Shown here one piece after another: positions 17,417-25,123 of a stretch of DNA of 32,881 bases. The notes under the pieces are model-generated. The model was not told the origin of the DNA and ran no database searches. It was given only the letters and a program-made list of their open reading frames with translations. The DNA lies in assembly GCA_964386975.1 (NCBI GenBank), contig CAYLUS010000024.1, forward strand, positions 1-32,881, in the 5' to 3' direction. Positions within the stretch are counted from its first letter, which is position 1; each line of letters begins with the position of its first letter. The position numbers and the translations under genes are program-made. Origin of the DNA: UBA6136 sp964386975. Lineage in GTDB: Bacteria > Pseudomonadota > Gammaproteobacteria > Methylococcales > Methylococcaceae.

Positions 17417-17904
17417 TTCAGGGTCTCAAGCAGCGGTTCCTTTTTTAATGCGCCCACATGGGCGAATACCTTTTTGCCCTGAGCATCAAAAATCACAGTA
17501 AACGGCAACGCGGAGATTTCATTGCCAAGACTGTCTGCCCAAGCCGGCACATCGCTCCCACCAATCAGCATGGGGTAATTGACCGATAACTTCTCAAGGT
17601 AAGTACGAACTGCCGCCGGATCATCGATCGCCACGCCGACAAACTGGACCCCTCTGGCCCCAAGCTCGTCTTGAACACCCACGAACATCGGGATCTCTTC
17701 ACGACAGGGCGCACACCAGGTCGCCCAAAAGTTCACCACCAAGACCTTACCCCGCCAATCCTTGAGACTGTGGGATTTTCCCTCGAGGTCGACCAAAACC
17801 GGCTCCGGAAGGCTTGCTGTGGGCGCATGGAGATAGCGATAGGTTCCTACTCCCCCCAAAAGGGCGCCCAAGGCAAGCAGAATCAACAACACTCTGATCA
17901 TCAT
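17398..17904 (-). CDS. Membrane-anchored TlpA/ResA-like thioredoxin
   Basis: A 168-residue protein with an uncleaved N-terminal anchor (about 3-24) and a periplasmic thioredoxin fold. The redox motif is WCAPC (C64, C67), and the cis-proline is in SALPFTV. Such proteins keep periplasmic cysteines reduced, for example during cytochrome c maturation or for oxidative repair. The ATG overlaps the dsbD stop by four bases (ATGA), so the two are coupled, and DsbD is the likely electron donor. No ccm genes are near, so the target is open. A terminator hairpin overlaps its 3' end. Confidence 0.9.
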   Translation of the reverse strand: MMIRVLLILLALGALLGGVGTYRYLHAPTASLPEPVLVDLEGKSHSLKDWRGKVLVVNFWATWCAPCREEIPMFVGVQDELGARGVQFVGVAIDDPAAVRTYLEKLSVNYPMLIGGSDVPAWADSLGNEISALPFTVIFDAQGKKVFAHVGALKKEPLLETLKGALSP

Positions 17905-20243
17905 GGCGCAACTCTCCTGACCCGATTCATGAACGCCTTGGCATCCATGTACCCGATAACCCGCTGCGGTTTACGCTCGTCACCATCCAGCCCGAAGAAC
18001 AGGGTGGCGGGTGGACCCACCAACCCGAAGTGGCGCATCAACTGAATGTCGCTTTCGGTATTCTCCGTGACATCTGCCTTTAGAAGCATCCAGCCCTCAA
18101 GGGCCTTTATGACCTCAGGGTCACGGTATGTGTAATGTTCCATTTCCTTGCAGGAGACGCACCAATCAGCATAGAAATCCAGCATCACGGGTCGTCCTTC
18201 GGTGACGGCGGTTCTAACCGCATGATTCAGCTCTGCAAGCGAATGGATCACCTTGAATTCAAGTCCTTGCGCCTCTGCACCCGGTCGATTGGCGCCAGCG
18301 TTGCCAGGCGTCCCGGCCGAGACACGAATGACTTTAAGGGGTTGCAAGGGATCTTCGGAATTCGCGGCAACCCCAACCAGCATGAGAATGCCGTATACCA
18401 AAAATACAATCCCGAGTCCTTTCCAGAGGCGCTTCCAGCCGGAGCACTCAGGCGCAATGCCATCCAAAGCGCCCATGTAAATAGCCGTAATCATCATCAG
18501 CAATGCGTAAAGCACCATGGTCACTTGCACCGGCACGATGCGACCCATCAGCCAGATGGCGACAACGAGAAGGCCCACCCCAAACACCGCCTTGACTGAA
18601 TTCATCCATTCACCGGCACGTGGCAGGAGCTTGCCGGCGGATGCGCCAATCACCAGCAGCGGAAGCCCCATCCCAAGACCAAGACAGAAAAGGGCGGCTC
18701 CCCCAAGGAGCGCATCTCCCGTTTGACCGATATAAATCAGCGCACCAGCAAGAGGCGCTGCAACACATGGACCCACAATCAGTGCAGAAAAACCACCCAT
18801 CAAAGCAGCACCAGAGACAGAGCCGCCCTGATATTTTCCAGTGACCCCGGCGAGTCTTGACTGCAAAAAGGCGGGCAACTGGAACGAGAGCAGATCGAAC
18901 ATCGACAAGGCCAAAACCACAAATACCCCACAAAAGAGGCCAATGATCCAGGGCTCCTGAAGCATCGCCTGAAGGTTGTGCCCAAAAAGGCCTGCCAGAA
19001 CCCCGAACACGGTATACGCCAGCGCTGAAGCCAAAACATAGCTCAAAGAGAGCACGAAAGCCCTTCCCGTTGTGATCTTGTGCCCATGGCCAACAATAAT
19101 CCCCGAGAGAATGGGGATCATCGGGAAAATACAGGGCGTGAAGGCAAGGAGCAAGCCCATTCCGAGAAAGCTCACCAGCGTCCAGGCAAAGGAGGCATGC
19201 TTTAAGGTTGACACCACATCGCATTGCTCGGACAGCCCCTCTGTTTCAACAAAGCCCTCGGGAGAGCTGGCGCTGCATTCAGAAGGGGCCGGACTTGCCA
19301 GCGCCTCCGAACCTTCCACTGCAGGGGTCGTTACCGGTGTTTTGGAGGCACCCAGGTCGAGCGTCAGCTTTTTCTCCATAGGCGGATAACAGACACCGCG
19401 ATCCGCACAGCCTTGATAACGGGCCGTCAGTTCGATCGACCCGTTTCTCCCGGGACCCTCAACCGGCAGCACGAAGGCAACATCCTGATGAAAGACCTCG
19501 ACTTGCCCAAACTCCGGGTCCTGCTTTGGCTCGCCCCGAGGTATTTCGAAGGCACCCAACCGGGTACCGGGCTCCCCTGTCAGGTCAAAAGAGAATTTTT
19601 CCCGATACAAGTAGTACCCCTTGGCCACCCGAAAGGAGACCCAGACCTGCCCACCTTCCCGCCGCTCTGCATAGAAGACAAAGGCCTGATCAGGCGGCAA
19701 AAGGTCCCCTTGAGCAGATTCCGACTTCAGCCCGAGACTTTTAAGAACGTCTCCAAACCCGCCATCCGCTGACGCTGCCGCCACCAAGACCGGCTCAGGA
19801 GGAGCCACAAGAGAAAGCGCCTGGCGCTGCGGTGGATAACAAATCCCCGCATCCGCACACCCTTGGGCGATCACTTCGACCTCGATGGGCGCATCATTTA
19901 CGGGGCGTTCAAGGATTGGCACCCGGATCTCGACATGGCCCCGATAGACCTCCATGGGCCCCATGGCATCATCATGCTCCATCAAGCCCTGCGGAAAATC
20001 GGGCTGCCCGAGAACCAAACCTGCAGTTATTGCCCTGAACTTGAGTCGGTTTTGATAGAGATGGTAACCCTGGGCAACATCCCAGATGAACGTAATGTCC
20101 TTGCTTCCCAGTTGCTGGGACGATTTGAAGGCTTGATTGGCCGGTAATAGTTGATCCGGCGACAAAGCCCATGCAGTACACAGGCCCTGCATCAAGACCA
20201 AGAAGAAAATCCTGTAAAAATGGCGCATCTTTCTAATGTGCAT
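17901..20243 (-). CDS. dsbD: Thiol:disulfide interchange protein DsbD with two alpha domains
   Basis: From the ATG ending at 20243 (four bases after cutA) the product is 780 residues, clearly longer than E. coli DsbD (565 with signal). A signal peptide (1-26) is followed by two successive DsbD-alpha immunoglobulin-like domains. The first has C129/C135 (QGCADAGIC) and the second C279/C285 (QGCADRGVC), spaced exactly 150 residues. Then come about eight membrane helices with the electron-relay cysteines C371 (FTPC) and C493 (GPC), and a C-terminal periplasmic thioredoxin domain with WCVSC (C695, C698). It carries electrons from cytoplasmic thioredoxin to periplasmic partners. The two alpha domains share LLP-QAF and the GYxLY motif. 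A start five codons later is also possible. Confidence 0.95.
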   Translation of the reverse strand: MHIRKMRHFYRIFFLVLMQGLCTAWALSPDQLLPANQAFKSSQQLGSKDITFIWDVAQGYHLYQNRLKFRAITAGLVLGQPDFPQGLMEHDDAMGPMEVYRGHVEIRVPILERPVNDAPIEVEVIAQGCADAGICYPPQRQALSLVAPPEPVLVAAASADGGFGDVLKSLGLKSESAQGDLLPPDQAFVFYAERREGGQVWVSFRVAKGYYLYREKFSFDLTGEPGTRLGAFEIPRGEPKQDPEFGQVEVFHQDVAFVLPVEGPGRNGSIELTARYQGCADRGVCYPPMEKKLTLDLGASKTPVTTPAVEGSEALASPAPSECSASSPEGFVETEGLSEQCDVVSTLKHASFAWTLVSFLGMGLLLAFTPCIFPMIPILSGIIVGHGHKITTGRAFVLSLSYVLASALAYTVFGVLAGLFGHNLQAMLQEPWIIGLFCGVFVVLALSMFDLLSFQLPAFLQSRLAGVTGKYQGGSVSGAALMGGFSALIVGPCVAAPLAGALIYIGQTGDALLGGAALFCLGLGMGLPLLVIGASAGKLLPRAGEWMNSVKAVFGVGLLVVAIWLMGRIVPVQVTMVLYALLMMITAIYMGALDGIAPECSGWKRLWKGLGIVFLVYGILMLVGVAANSEDPLQPLKVIRVSAGTPGNAGANRPGAEAQGLEFKVIHSLAELNHAVRTAVTEGRPVMLDFYADWCVSCKEMEHYTYRDPEVIKALEGWMLLKADVTENTESDIQLMRHFGLVGPPATLFFGLDGDERKPQRVIGYMDAKAFMNRVRRVAP

Positions 20244-20247
20244 GCTC

Positions 20248-20580
20248 TCAGACTTCGACAGGTGTGACTTCCGCCCGGACCCAATCCATGTAGTCACTGG
20301 CGCCTCGCTCGACACGGATTGCAAGGCATTCGGGAACCTCATAGGGATGAAGGACCCTGATACGGGTCTCGAGCGCTGAATAGGCTGCGGCGGTGGTCTT
20401 GATCATGAGCTGAACTTCAAGGTTATGCTCCAGCCGCCCCTGCCACTCATACACCGACTGAACACCCGGAATCAGGCTCACGCAGGCCGCAAGCCGACGT
20501 GAAACCAGGTCATCAGCAATGAGCCGCGACACTGTTTCATCCGGGCAGGTACAAAGGACAATCAAAACTTCTTGAGACAC
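20248..20580 (-). CDS. cutA: CutA1 divalent-cation tolerance protein
   Basis: A 110-residue small trimeric protein with the family signatures LCTCPDE, the LAACVS segment (about 31-36) and HPYEVPE (about 79-85). It was named for copper sensitivity in E. coli, but its molecular role is unsettled. It starts with GTG (20580-20578), with no ATG in a better place and no clear ribosome site. It lies four bases before the dsbD start, matching E. coli, where cutA also precedes dsbD. It is divergent from fxsA. Confidence 0.92.
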   Translation of the reverse strand: MSQEVLIVLCTCPDETVSRLIADDLVSRRLAACVSLIPGVQSVYEWQGRLEHNLEVQLMIKTTAAAYSALETRIRVLHPYEVPECLAIRVERGASDYMDWVRAEVTPVEV

Positions 20581-20629
20581 AGAGGCAAAGGCAGCGAAAA
20601 TGGTTCAATATTAACCCCTCCGACTAGCA

Positions 20630-21058
20630 ATGAACACAAGACTGCTCTTATTCGCTGCGATCCTCACGCCTATTCTTGAACTGGCTTTTTTGGCTCGAGT
20701 CAGTGCCCTCATTGGCCCCACGACTGCGCTGAGCCTGATGGTCCTCAGCTCTGCTCTGGGGTGGGCGATCATTCGCGATAAAGGCATCAGTACCTTGAGA
20801 AACGCACTAGATCCCCAAAAAGCGCCTGATCGGGCAGTCATCGAATCCGGAGTGACCATCCTAGGTGGCCTTCTTTTGTTGATTCCCGGTTTTCTGTCCG
20901 ACCTCCTCAGCATTCCTTGCTTTTGGGAGCCAACCCGGCAAAGATTGGTCGCTAGCGTTCTGAAACGGCTAGAAACCCTGGCCAGACGGGCTGGCTCGCC
21001 GTTCAAGGACACTTACATTGAAGGCGAATTTCGTCGCGAGCCCACCAACAAACCTTAA
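20630..21058 (+). CDS. fxsA: FxsA family membrane protein
   Basis: A 142-residue inner-membrane protein with about three hydrophobic segments (3-25, 28-48, 76-97). The FxsA signature is present: a LELAFLARVSALIG N-terminus, and GGLLLLIPGFLSDLLSIP (about 80-97) as the central motif. In E. coli FxsA relieves phage T7 exclusion by the F plasmid when over-produced; the normal role is unknown. The cytoplasmic C-terminus is basic. Its position divergent from cutA-dsbD is a conserved gammaproteobacterial arrangement. The ATG has no obvious ribosome site. Confidence 0.9.
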   Translation: MNTRLLLFAAILTPILELAFLARVSALIGPTTALSLMVLSSALGWAIIRDKGISTLRNALDPQKAPDRAVIESGVTILGGLLLLIPGFLSDLLSIPCFWEPTRQRLVASVLKRLETLARRAGSPFKDTYIEGEFRREPTNKP

Positions 21059-21078
21059 CCCTACCTGAGGTAAACATC

Positions 21079-21585
21079 ATGAGCATCAACGTTGGCGAAC
21101 ACCTGCCCAAGGGACAGGTCATGGAATGCTGCGATTTTGACACCGAGACCGGCTGTCCGATGAATCCCCAGAAGGTAGACGTCGAACAAGCAGCCAAGGG
21201 CAAAAAAATCGTCCTTTTTGCCGTACCCGGCGCCTTCACACCCACCTGCTCCGCCAAGCACCTTCCTGGCTTTATCGAGCGATATGACGATCTCAAGGCC
21301 AGAGGAGTCGATGAAATCTGGTGTCTTTCCGTCAACGACCACTTTGTCATGGCCGAATGGGGCCGGCAAAAAGGGGCCTTCGGAAAAGTCAGAATGCTGG
21401 CGGATGGCTCGGCGGAATACGTCAAGACACTGGGACTGGAGCGCGATCTTGGCCCGAACGGGATGGGCATCAGAGCCCACCGGTTCGCCATGGTGATTGA
21501 GGATGGGGTTGTGACCTACCTTGGCATCGAAGCCTCAGGAAAGTTTGAGGTCTCCAATGTCGAGGCCATCTTGAACCAACTCTGA
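21079..21585 (+). CDS. Prx5-type peroxiredoxin
   Basis: A 168-residue peroxidase of the Prx5 class. The catalytic cysteine is C57 in PGAFTPTCSAKH, and the C-terminal part contains GIRAHRFAMVIEDGVV, typical of the bacterial branch. Extra cysteines C17, C18, C26 and C82 could resolve the sulfenic acid, or glutathione/glutaredoxin could do so; I cannot decide. No glutaredoxin domain is fused, unlike Haemophilus-type hybrids. GAGGTA seven bases before the ATG is a good ribosome site. It lies 20 bases after fxsA and is probably co-transcribed. It is the third peroxiredoxin in the window and of a third class. Confidence 0.93.
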   Translation: MSINVGEHLPKGQVMECCDFDTETGCPMNPQKVDVEQAAKGKKIVLFAVPGAFTPTCSAKHLPGFIERYDDLKARGVDEIWCLSVNDHFVMAEWGRQKGAFGKVRMLADGSAEYVKTLGLERDLGPNGMGIRAHRFAMVIEDGVVTYLGIEASGKFEVSNVEAILNQL

Positions 21586-21601
21586 TAAATCGGCTAAGCG
21601 T

Positions 21602-22738
21602 TTATTTCACTGGCAATGTCAAGGTGGGCATGATCGGTTTGGCCGAGCCCGCCTGAAGCCGGAAAAGCTGTGTCAGGAGGGTGAAAGTGGCCTTGGAGTC
21701 AAGGTCGCGGTCTGAAATGTAGAACCATCGGTCCCGATAGGGGACCCGTAAGAAGGCCTGATCCGGAGTCCCTTGGCTTTGCTTGATATGAAACCAACGG
21801 CCAACGGGAGACAAACCCCAGTCATAAGGGGTCCCATTCGGATTCCGCGTCAAGCGCACCAATCCCTCATCCAGATGTTCCTTGGGCGTGTCAATATGGT
21901 GGGAGAGGTAATAAAGAATGCTCATTAGCGGGCGCGTACTGATCGCCACGGTATCCCCGCCAGCCAGAGTGAAATCGGTCACCAACTTGTAGGACTCCAG
22001 GTCCGGATTCAAGCCTAACAGTTGCTTGAGCCGATCTACCTTAGCCGCATACTGGGGTTCGAATTTGGCCGTGATCACAAGCTCGGACTTGCTCGGGTCA
22101 TTGAGGTTACGCGCAAATACGGTACGGGTTCCCCGAAGTTCCTCCAGAACCCGAAGAAATTCATTGAATTCAGCATCATGCTCTGGCGCCACATCTGGCC
22201 GGGGTCCAGAGGCTGTGGGCGCATTATCGAGACCATTGATGTGCTCTATGATGAGACCATAGAGGCGAACGGCACTCCACCCGGAATTGGAAAGCGCAAA
22301 CATGGCCTGAAGGGAAATTGGCACCATGAGGCTTTTCACGAAATCCTCCCCCTGCATGGGCGAGTAGGAAATGACCGGCTGAGTCGTGTAGTTGGTTCCT
22401 GCACTGAATTTCAGGATATTGTTGGCCGTGCCGGTCATGCCAATGGTGGACTGATCCAGACCGCCGTAGAAATCAAGCTTAAGGGTGGCTGCCACATTGA
22501 CCACATCCAGGAAGAATGTGGGATCCCGGTAGTGAAGGCGGACCAGATTCTGCAGGAACTGATCATTGATGCTCTGATTGATGGCATCGTTGTAAAGCGG
22601 GTGGGTTCCCATCAGGCTGTCAGGACCGAATGAATGACACCCACCCAGCAGCAGGAGAGCTACAAAGAGGGCTGTGGTCCTGGCCCGAACGCGGGTGAAA
22701 GCGCACCCGCTGCTTAGGCCCAATCGATTCATGCGCAT
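21602..22738 (-). CDS. Large lipoprotein of unknown function
   Basis: Starting at the ATG ending at 22738 gives 378 residues; a second ATG two codons later and an upstream TTG are alternatives, none with a ribosome site. The lipobox LLGGC puts the lipidated cysteine at about C34 after an unusually long basic n-region. The segment FLQNLVRLHYRDPTFFLDV (about residues 59-77) is a hallmark of a scattered proteobacterial lipoprotein family without known function. The rest is mixed alpha/beta with no recognised catalytic motif. The final DRDLDSKATFTLLTQLF region is also conserved in my memory of the family. The mature protein is expected in the outer membrane or periplasm. A G10 tract lies 17 bases upstream of the start. 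Confidence 0.7.
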   Translation of the reverse strand: MRMNRLGLSSGCAFTRVRARTTALFVALLLLGGCHSFGPDSLMGTHPLYNDAINQSINDQFLQNLVRLHYRDPTFFLDVVNVAATLKLDFYGGLDQSTIGMTGTANNILKFSAGTNYTTQPVISYSPMQGEDFVKSLMVPISLQAMFALSNSGWSAVRLYGLIIEHINGLDNAPTASGPRPDVAPEHDAEFNEFLRVLEELRGTRTVFARNLNDPSKSELVITAKFEPQYAAKVDRLKQLLGLNPDLESYKLVTDFTLAGGDTVAISTRPLMSILYYLSHHIDTPKEHLDEGLVRLTRNPNGTPYDWGLSPVGRWFHIKQSQGTPDQAFLRVPYRDRWFYISDRDLDSKATFTLLTQLFRLQAGSAKPIMPTLTLPVK

Positions 22739-22754
22739 GGTCGACAACCGGTTT

Positions 22755-22764
22755 GGGGGGGGGG
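22755..22764. repeat. Homopolymer tract of ten G
   Basis: Ten consecutive G on the plus strand (C10 in the direction of the lipoprotein gene) sit in the 30-base spacer between the fdhE stop and the lipoprotein start, the longest single-base G run I saw in the window. Tracts like this slip during replication and can change promoter or leader spacing. It could also be an assembly or homopolymer read error. Confidence 0.85.
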
Positions 22765-22768
22765 AGTA

Positions 22769-23623
22769 TCAGGCGGAGAATGCGTCGATCAACAGGTAGT
22801 TCAAACCCAATCGGCAATATTCCTTTTCGGCCGCCAGCAAATCCAGACTCAGACTTGCAAGGTCCTCAGCCTGCGGATCCACCGGTCGATCCCACTGGAA
22901 TTCAAAACGTTTGACATAGCTGTTGCAGGCCTCGCAAACCTCCAACTGAACCGAGCGCCCGAGCCCTTTTGAGCTCAACAGAACCTGATCCTTTGGGTTA
23001 TCGCAGAGCGCACAGCCTAATCTTGGCCTTGGCCAAATGGTACTGCAAAGTCCGCATGTAAAGTAACGTCCAGCATCAGGCCCCTCCCCCTTAACCATGA
23101 GAGTTGCCACTGGCAAACCCAAACAAATCGGGCAGAGGTGGGATTCAGTAGCAGAATGCGCAGGTGCATTGACGGCCGTCTGCATCCAGATCAACTGCAT
23201 GGCGGCCACTAAAGGAGCGGTTAACTCCGGTGAGTCGACCAGTGGTTCACCCTGAAGAATGCGCACAACCTGATGTGCCCACCAGGCCTCTTCTTCATGA
23301 TCACGGCGATGAAGCGTCGCGCCAAGTAAGACATCGCCATGGGTCTCGCACATAAAACCCATCAGTTCCTGCCAGGGAAAGAGGGGCGCATCCTCTAAAA
23401 AACCCCGCCCCCCTAGCACGAGGCCCCTTGGCGCAAGCCGTTCAAGTACCTTAACTTGCACCCCGACAAGTCGAGAAATCCGCTCGATCAGCTCGCGAAA
23501 GGGAATCGCCCGATCATTTAGAAACTCCTCGAGTTGCCGGTGACGACGCACGAGCAATTTCTGAGCATCCGGTCGCACGATTCTTTGTCCGCCGCCCACG
23601 GTCGCGGTGTCGCTACGACTCAA
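22769..23623 (-). CDS. fdhE: Formate dehydrogenase accessory protein FdhE
   Basis: A 284-residue cytoplasmic, rubredoxin-like chaperone needed to mature Tat-exported formate dehydrogenases. Four CxxC pairs are visible: C164/C167, C190/C193, C204/C207 and C230/C233. They bind iron in the E. coli protein. The start is a TTG whose bases overlap the fdnI stop (TTGA), with GGAAG eight bases upstream; no ATG is suitably placed. It is the last gene of the formate dehydrogenase operon, which makes the partner obvious. Confidence 0.92.
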   Translation of the reverse strand: MSRSDTATVGGGQRIVRPDAQKLLVRRHRQLEEFLNDRAIPFRELIERISRLVGVQVKVLERLAPRGLVLGGRGFLEDAPLFPWQELMGFMCETHGDVLLGATLHRRDHEEEAWWAHQVVRILQGEPLVDSPELTAPLVAAMQLIWMQTAVNAPAHSATESHLCPICLGLPVATLMVKGEGPDAGRYFTCGLCSTIWPRPRLGCALCDNPKDQVLLSSKGLGRSVQLEVCEACNSYVKRFEFQWDRPVDPQAEDLASLSLDLLAAEKEYCRLGLNYLLIDAFSA

Positions 23624-24252
23624 TCTTTCATCTTCCGATCGATCTGATCAAACCACAGCGGGTGATGCTTTCGGGCCCAATTTTGGGAGACGGTCCCATG
23701 AATCATGGCGCCCAAGGTACCGCGAATCCAGATCGCAGCATAGATATGGACAATGATCCCAGTGATGATCAACGCCGCACACAATGCATGAATCAGCGCA
23801 GAAAACCGAATGATTTCGATGGGAAAGTAATCAGCAAACCAGGGCCTCCAAATCACGATACCCGTCACAAGAAGGAAACCAATGGTCAGCACCATGGTCC
23901 AGAAGAGCAATTTCTGTCCCGCGTTGTATCGGCCGACTTTTGGAAGTCCCTCCTCTTGATTTTGTAGGACCCGCTTCAAGCGGAGGAGCCAGGCCAGATC
24001 ATCGGCCGTCAAGAGGTTGTGACGCCAGAGCCGAAGTGCAAGCGATGCAAAGGAGAGAAAAAGCAAAAGACCAAGGAAGGGATGCAAGATCCGGGTCCAG
24101 ACAGGCCCCCCGAAGAGTTGTGTTAAACCGAAGGCTGCAGGATGGAAAAGGGCAAGCCCTGAAAAAGCCAGCAAGATGAAGGTGATGGCCGTCAGCCAAT
24201 GATTGACCCTTTCACTGGCAACATACCGAAGAATTCGGGAGTTAGCGCTCAT
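23620..24252 (-). CDS. fdnI: Formate dehydrogenase cytochrome b556 (gamma) subunit
   Basis: A 210-residue inner-membrane di-heme cytochrome b with four transmembrane helices, which passes electrons from FdnH to quinone. The four heme-ligand histidines fall at H18 (RVNHW), H57 (ILHPF), H155 (ALIHA) and H169 (IVHIY), the same numbers as in E. coli FdnI. The start at 24252 is set by GAGGAGG about eight bases upstream and by this numbering; the longer open frame is inside fdnH. It overlaps fdnH by 11 bases and fdhE by four. Confidence 0.95.
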   Translation of the reverse strand: MSANSRILRYVASERVNHWLTAITFILLAFSGLALFHPAAFGLTQLFGGPVWTRILHPFLGLLLFLSFASLALRLWRHNLLTADDLAWLLRLKRVLQNQEEGLPKVGRYNAGQKLLFWTMVLTIGFLLVTGIVIWRPWFADYFPIEIIRFSALIHALCAALIITGIIVHIYAAIWIRGTLGAMIHGTVSQNWARKHHPLWFDQIDRKMKD

Positions 24253-25120
24253 CTGAATGGCCCTCCTCGGGTTGTTCGGCATCATTCGGGCCGACGACCA
24301 GATAGTGGAGGAGGCCACTCAGGCCCGTCAAGGCCATGGCCGCGAGAGCCAGGGGCTTCATGACCCCCTTCCAAAGTCCGACCATCGGACTGATGCGGGG
24401 TGCCTCCGGTAACCCCGAATAGAGTTCGGGTGCATCCGCATGCTGGAGAACATACATTACATGAGTCCCCCCCACGCCTTGGGGATCATAAAGCCCGGCG
24501 TTTTCAAACCCCCTTTCCTTCAGTTCTGCAACCCGCTCATTCGCATGATCGATCATGTCCGACTTACTTCCAAAGACCAGGGCCTGAGTGGGACAGGCTT
24601 TGATACAAGAGGGCTCAAGGCCTACCGCAATCCGGTCAGAGCAGAGGGTGCACTTGTAGGCCTTGCTGTCATTTTTGGAGATGCGGGGCACATTGAAAGG
24701 GCAGCCAGCGATGCAGTAACCGCAACCAATGCAGTTTTCCTGATGGAAATCCACAATCCCATTGCTGTACTGAACAATGGCACCGGGTGAGGGACACGCC
24801 TTGAGACAACCCGGATCTTGACAGTGCATGCACCCATCCTTCCGAATCAGCCACTCAAGTGTTCCATTCTGTTCGGTTTCGGTAAACCGCATCAAGGTCC
24901 AACTGTCCGCGGTCAAGTCCGGGGGATTCTGATAAGAGCCCGCATTGATGCCAACCTCCTCGCGCAGGTCATTCCATTCCTGGCAGGCTGACTGACACGC
25001 CTTGCAACCAATGCACTTGCTGACATCAATCAGCTTGGCAACCTCAAACTGCTTTCTTTCCTGAGGACTCGGAGTTGTTGTGGCAGATCGTCTAATGATA
25101 TCGAGCGATTCCAGTGCCAT
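24242..25120 (-). CDS. fdnH: Formate dehydrogenase iron-sulfur (beta) subunit
   Basis: A 292-residue electron-transfer subunit with four cysteine clusters for [4Fe-4S] centres: C36/39/42/46, C97/100/105/109, C130/133/136/140 and C157/160/172/176. A single C-terminal membrane anchor (about 252-276) holds it on the periplasmic face, as in E. coli FdnH (294 residues). It has no signal of its own, because it is exported with the Tat-targeted alpha subunit. The gene starts three bases after fdnG and overlaps fdnI. Confidence 0.96.
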   Translation of the reverse strand: MALESLDIIRRSATTTPSPQERKQFEVAKLIDVSKCIGCKACQSACQEWNDLREEVGINAGSYQNPPDLTADSWTLMRFTETEQNGTLEWLIRKDGCMHCQDPGCLKACPSPGAIVQYSNGIVDFHQENCIGCGYCIAGCPFNVPRISKNDSKAYKCTLCSDRIAVGLEPSCIKACPTQALVFGSKSDMIDHANERVAELKERGFENAGLYDPQGVGGTHVMYVLQHADAPELYSGLPEAPRISPMVGLWKGVMKPLALAAMALTGLSGLLHYLVVGPNDAEQPEEGHSDER

Positions 25121-25123
25121 GGA

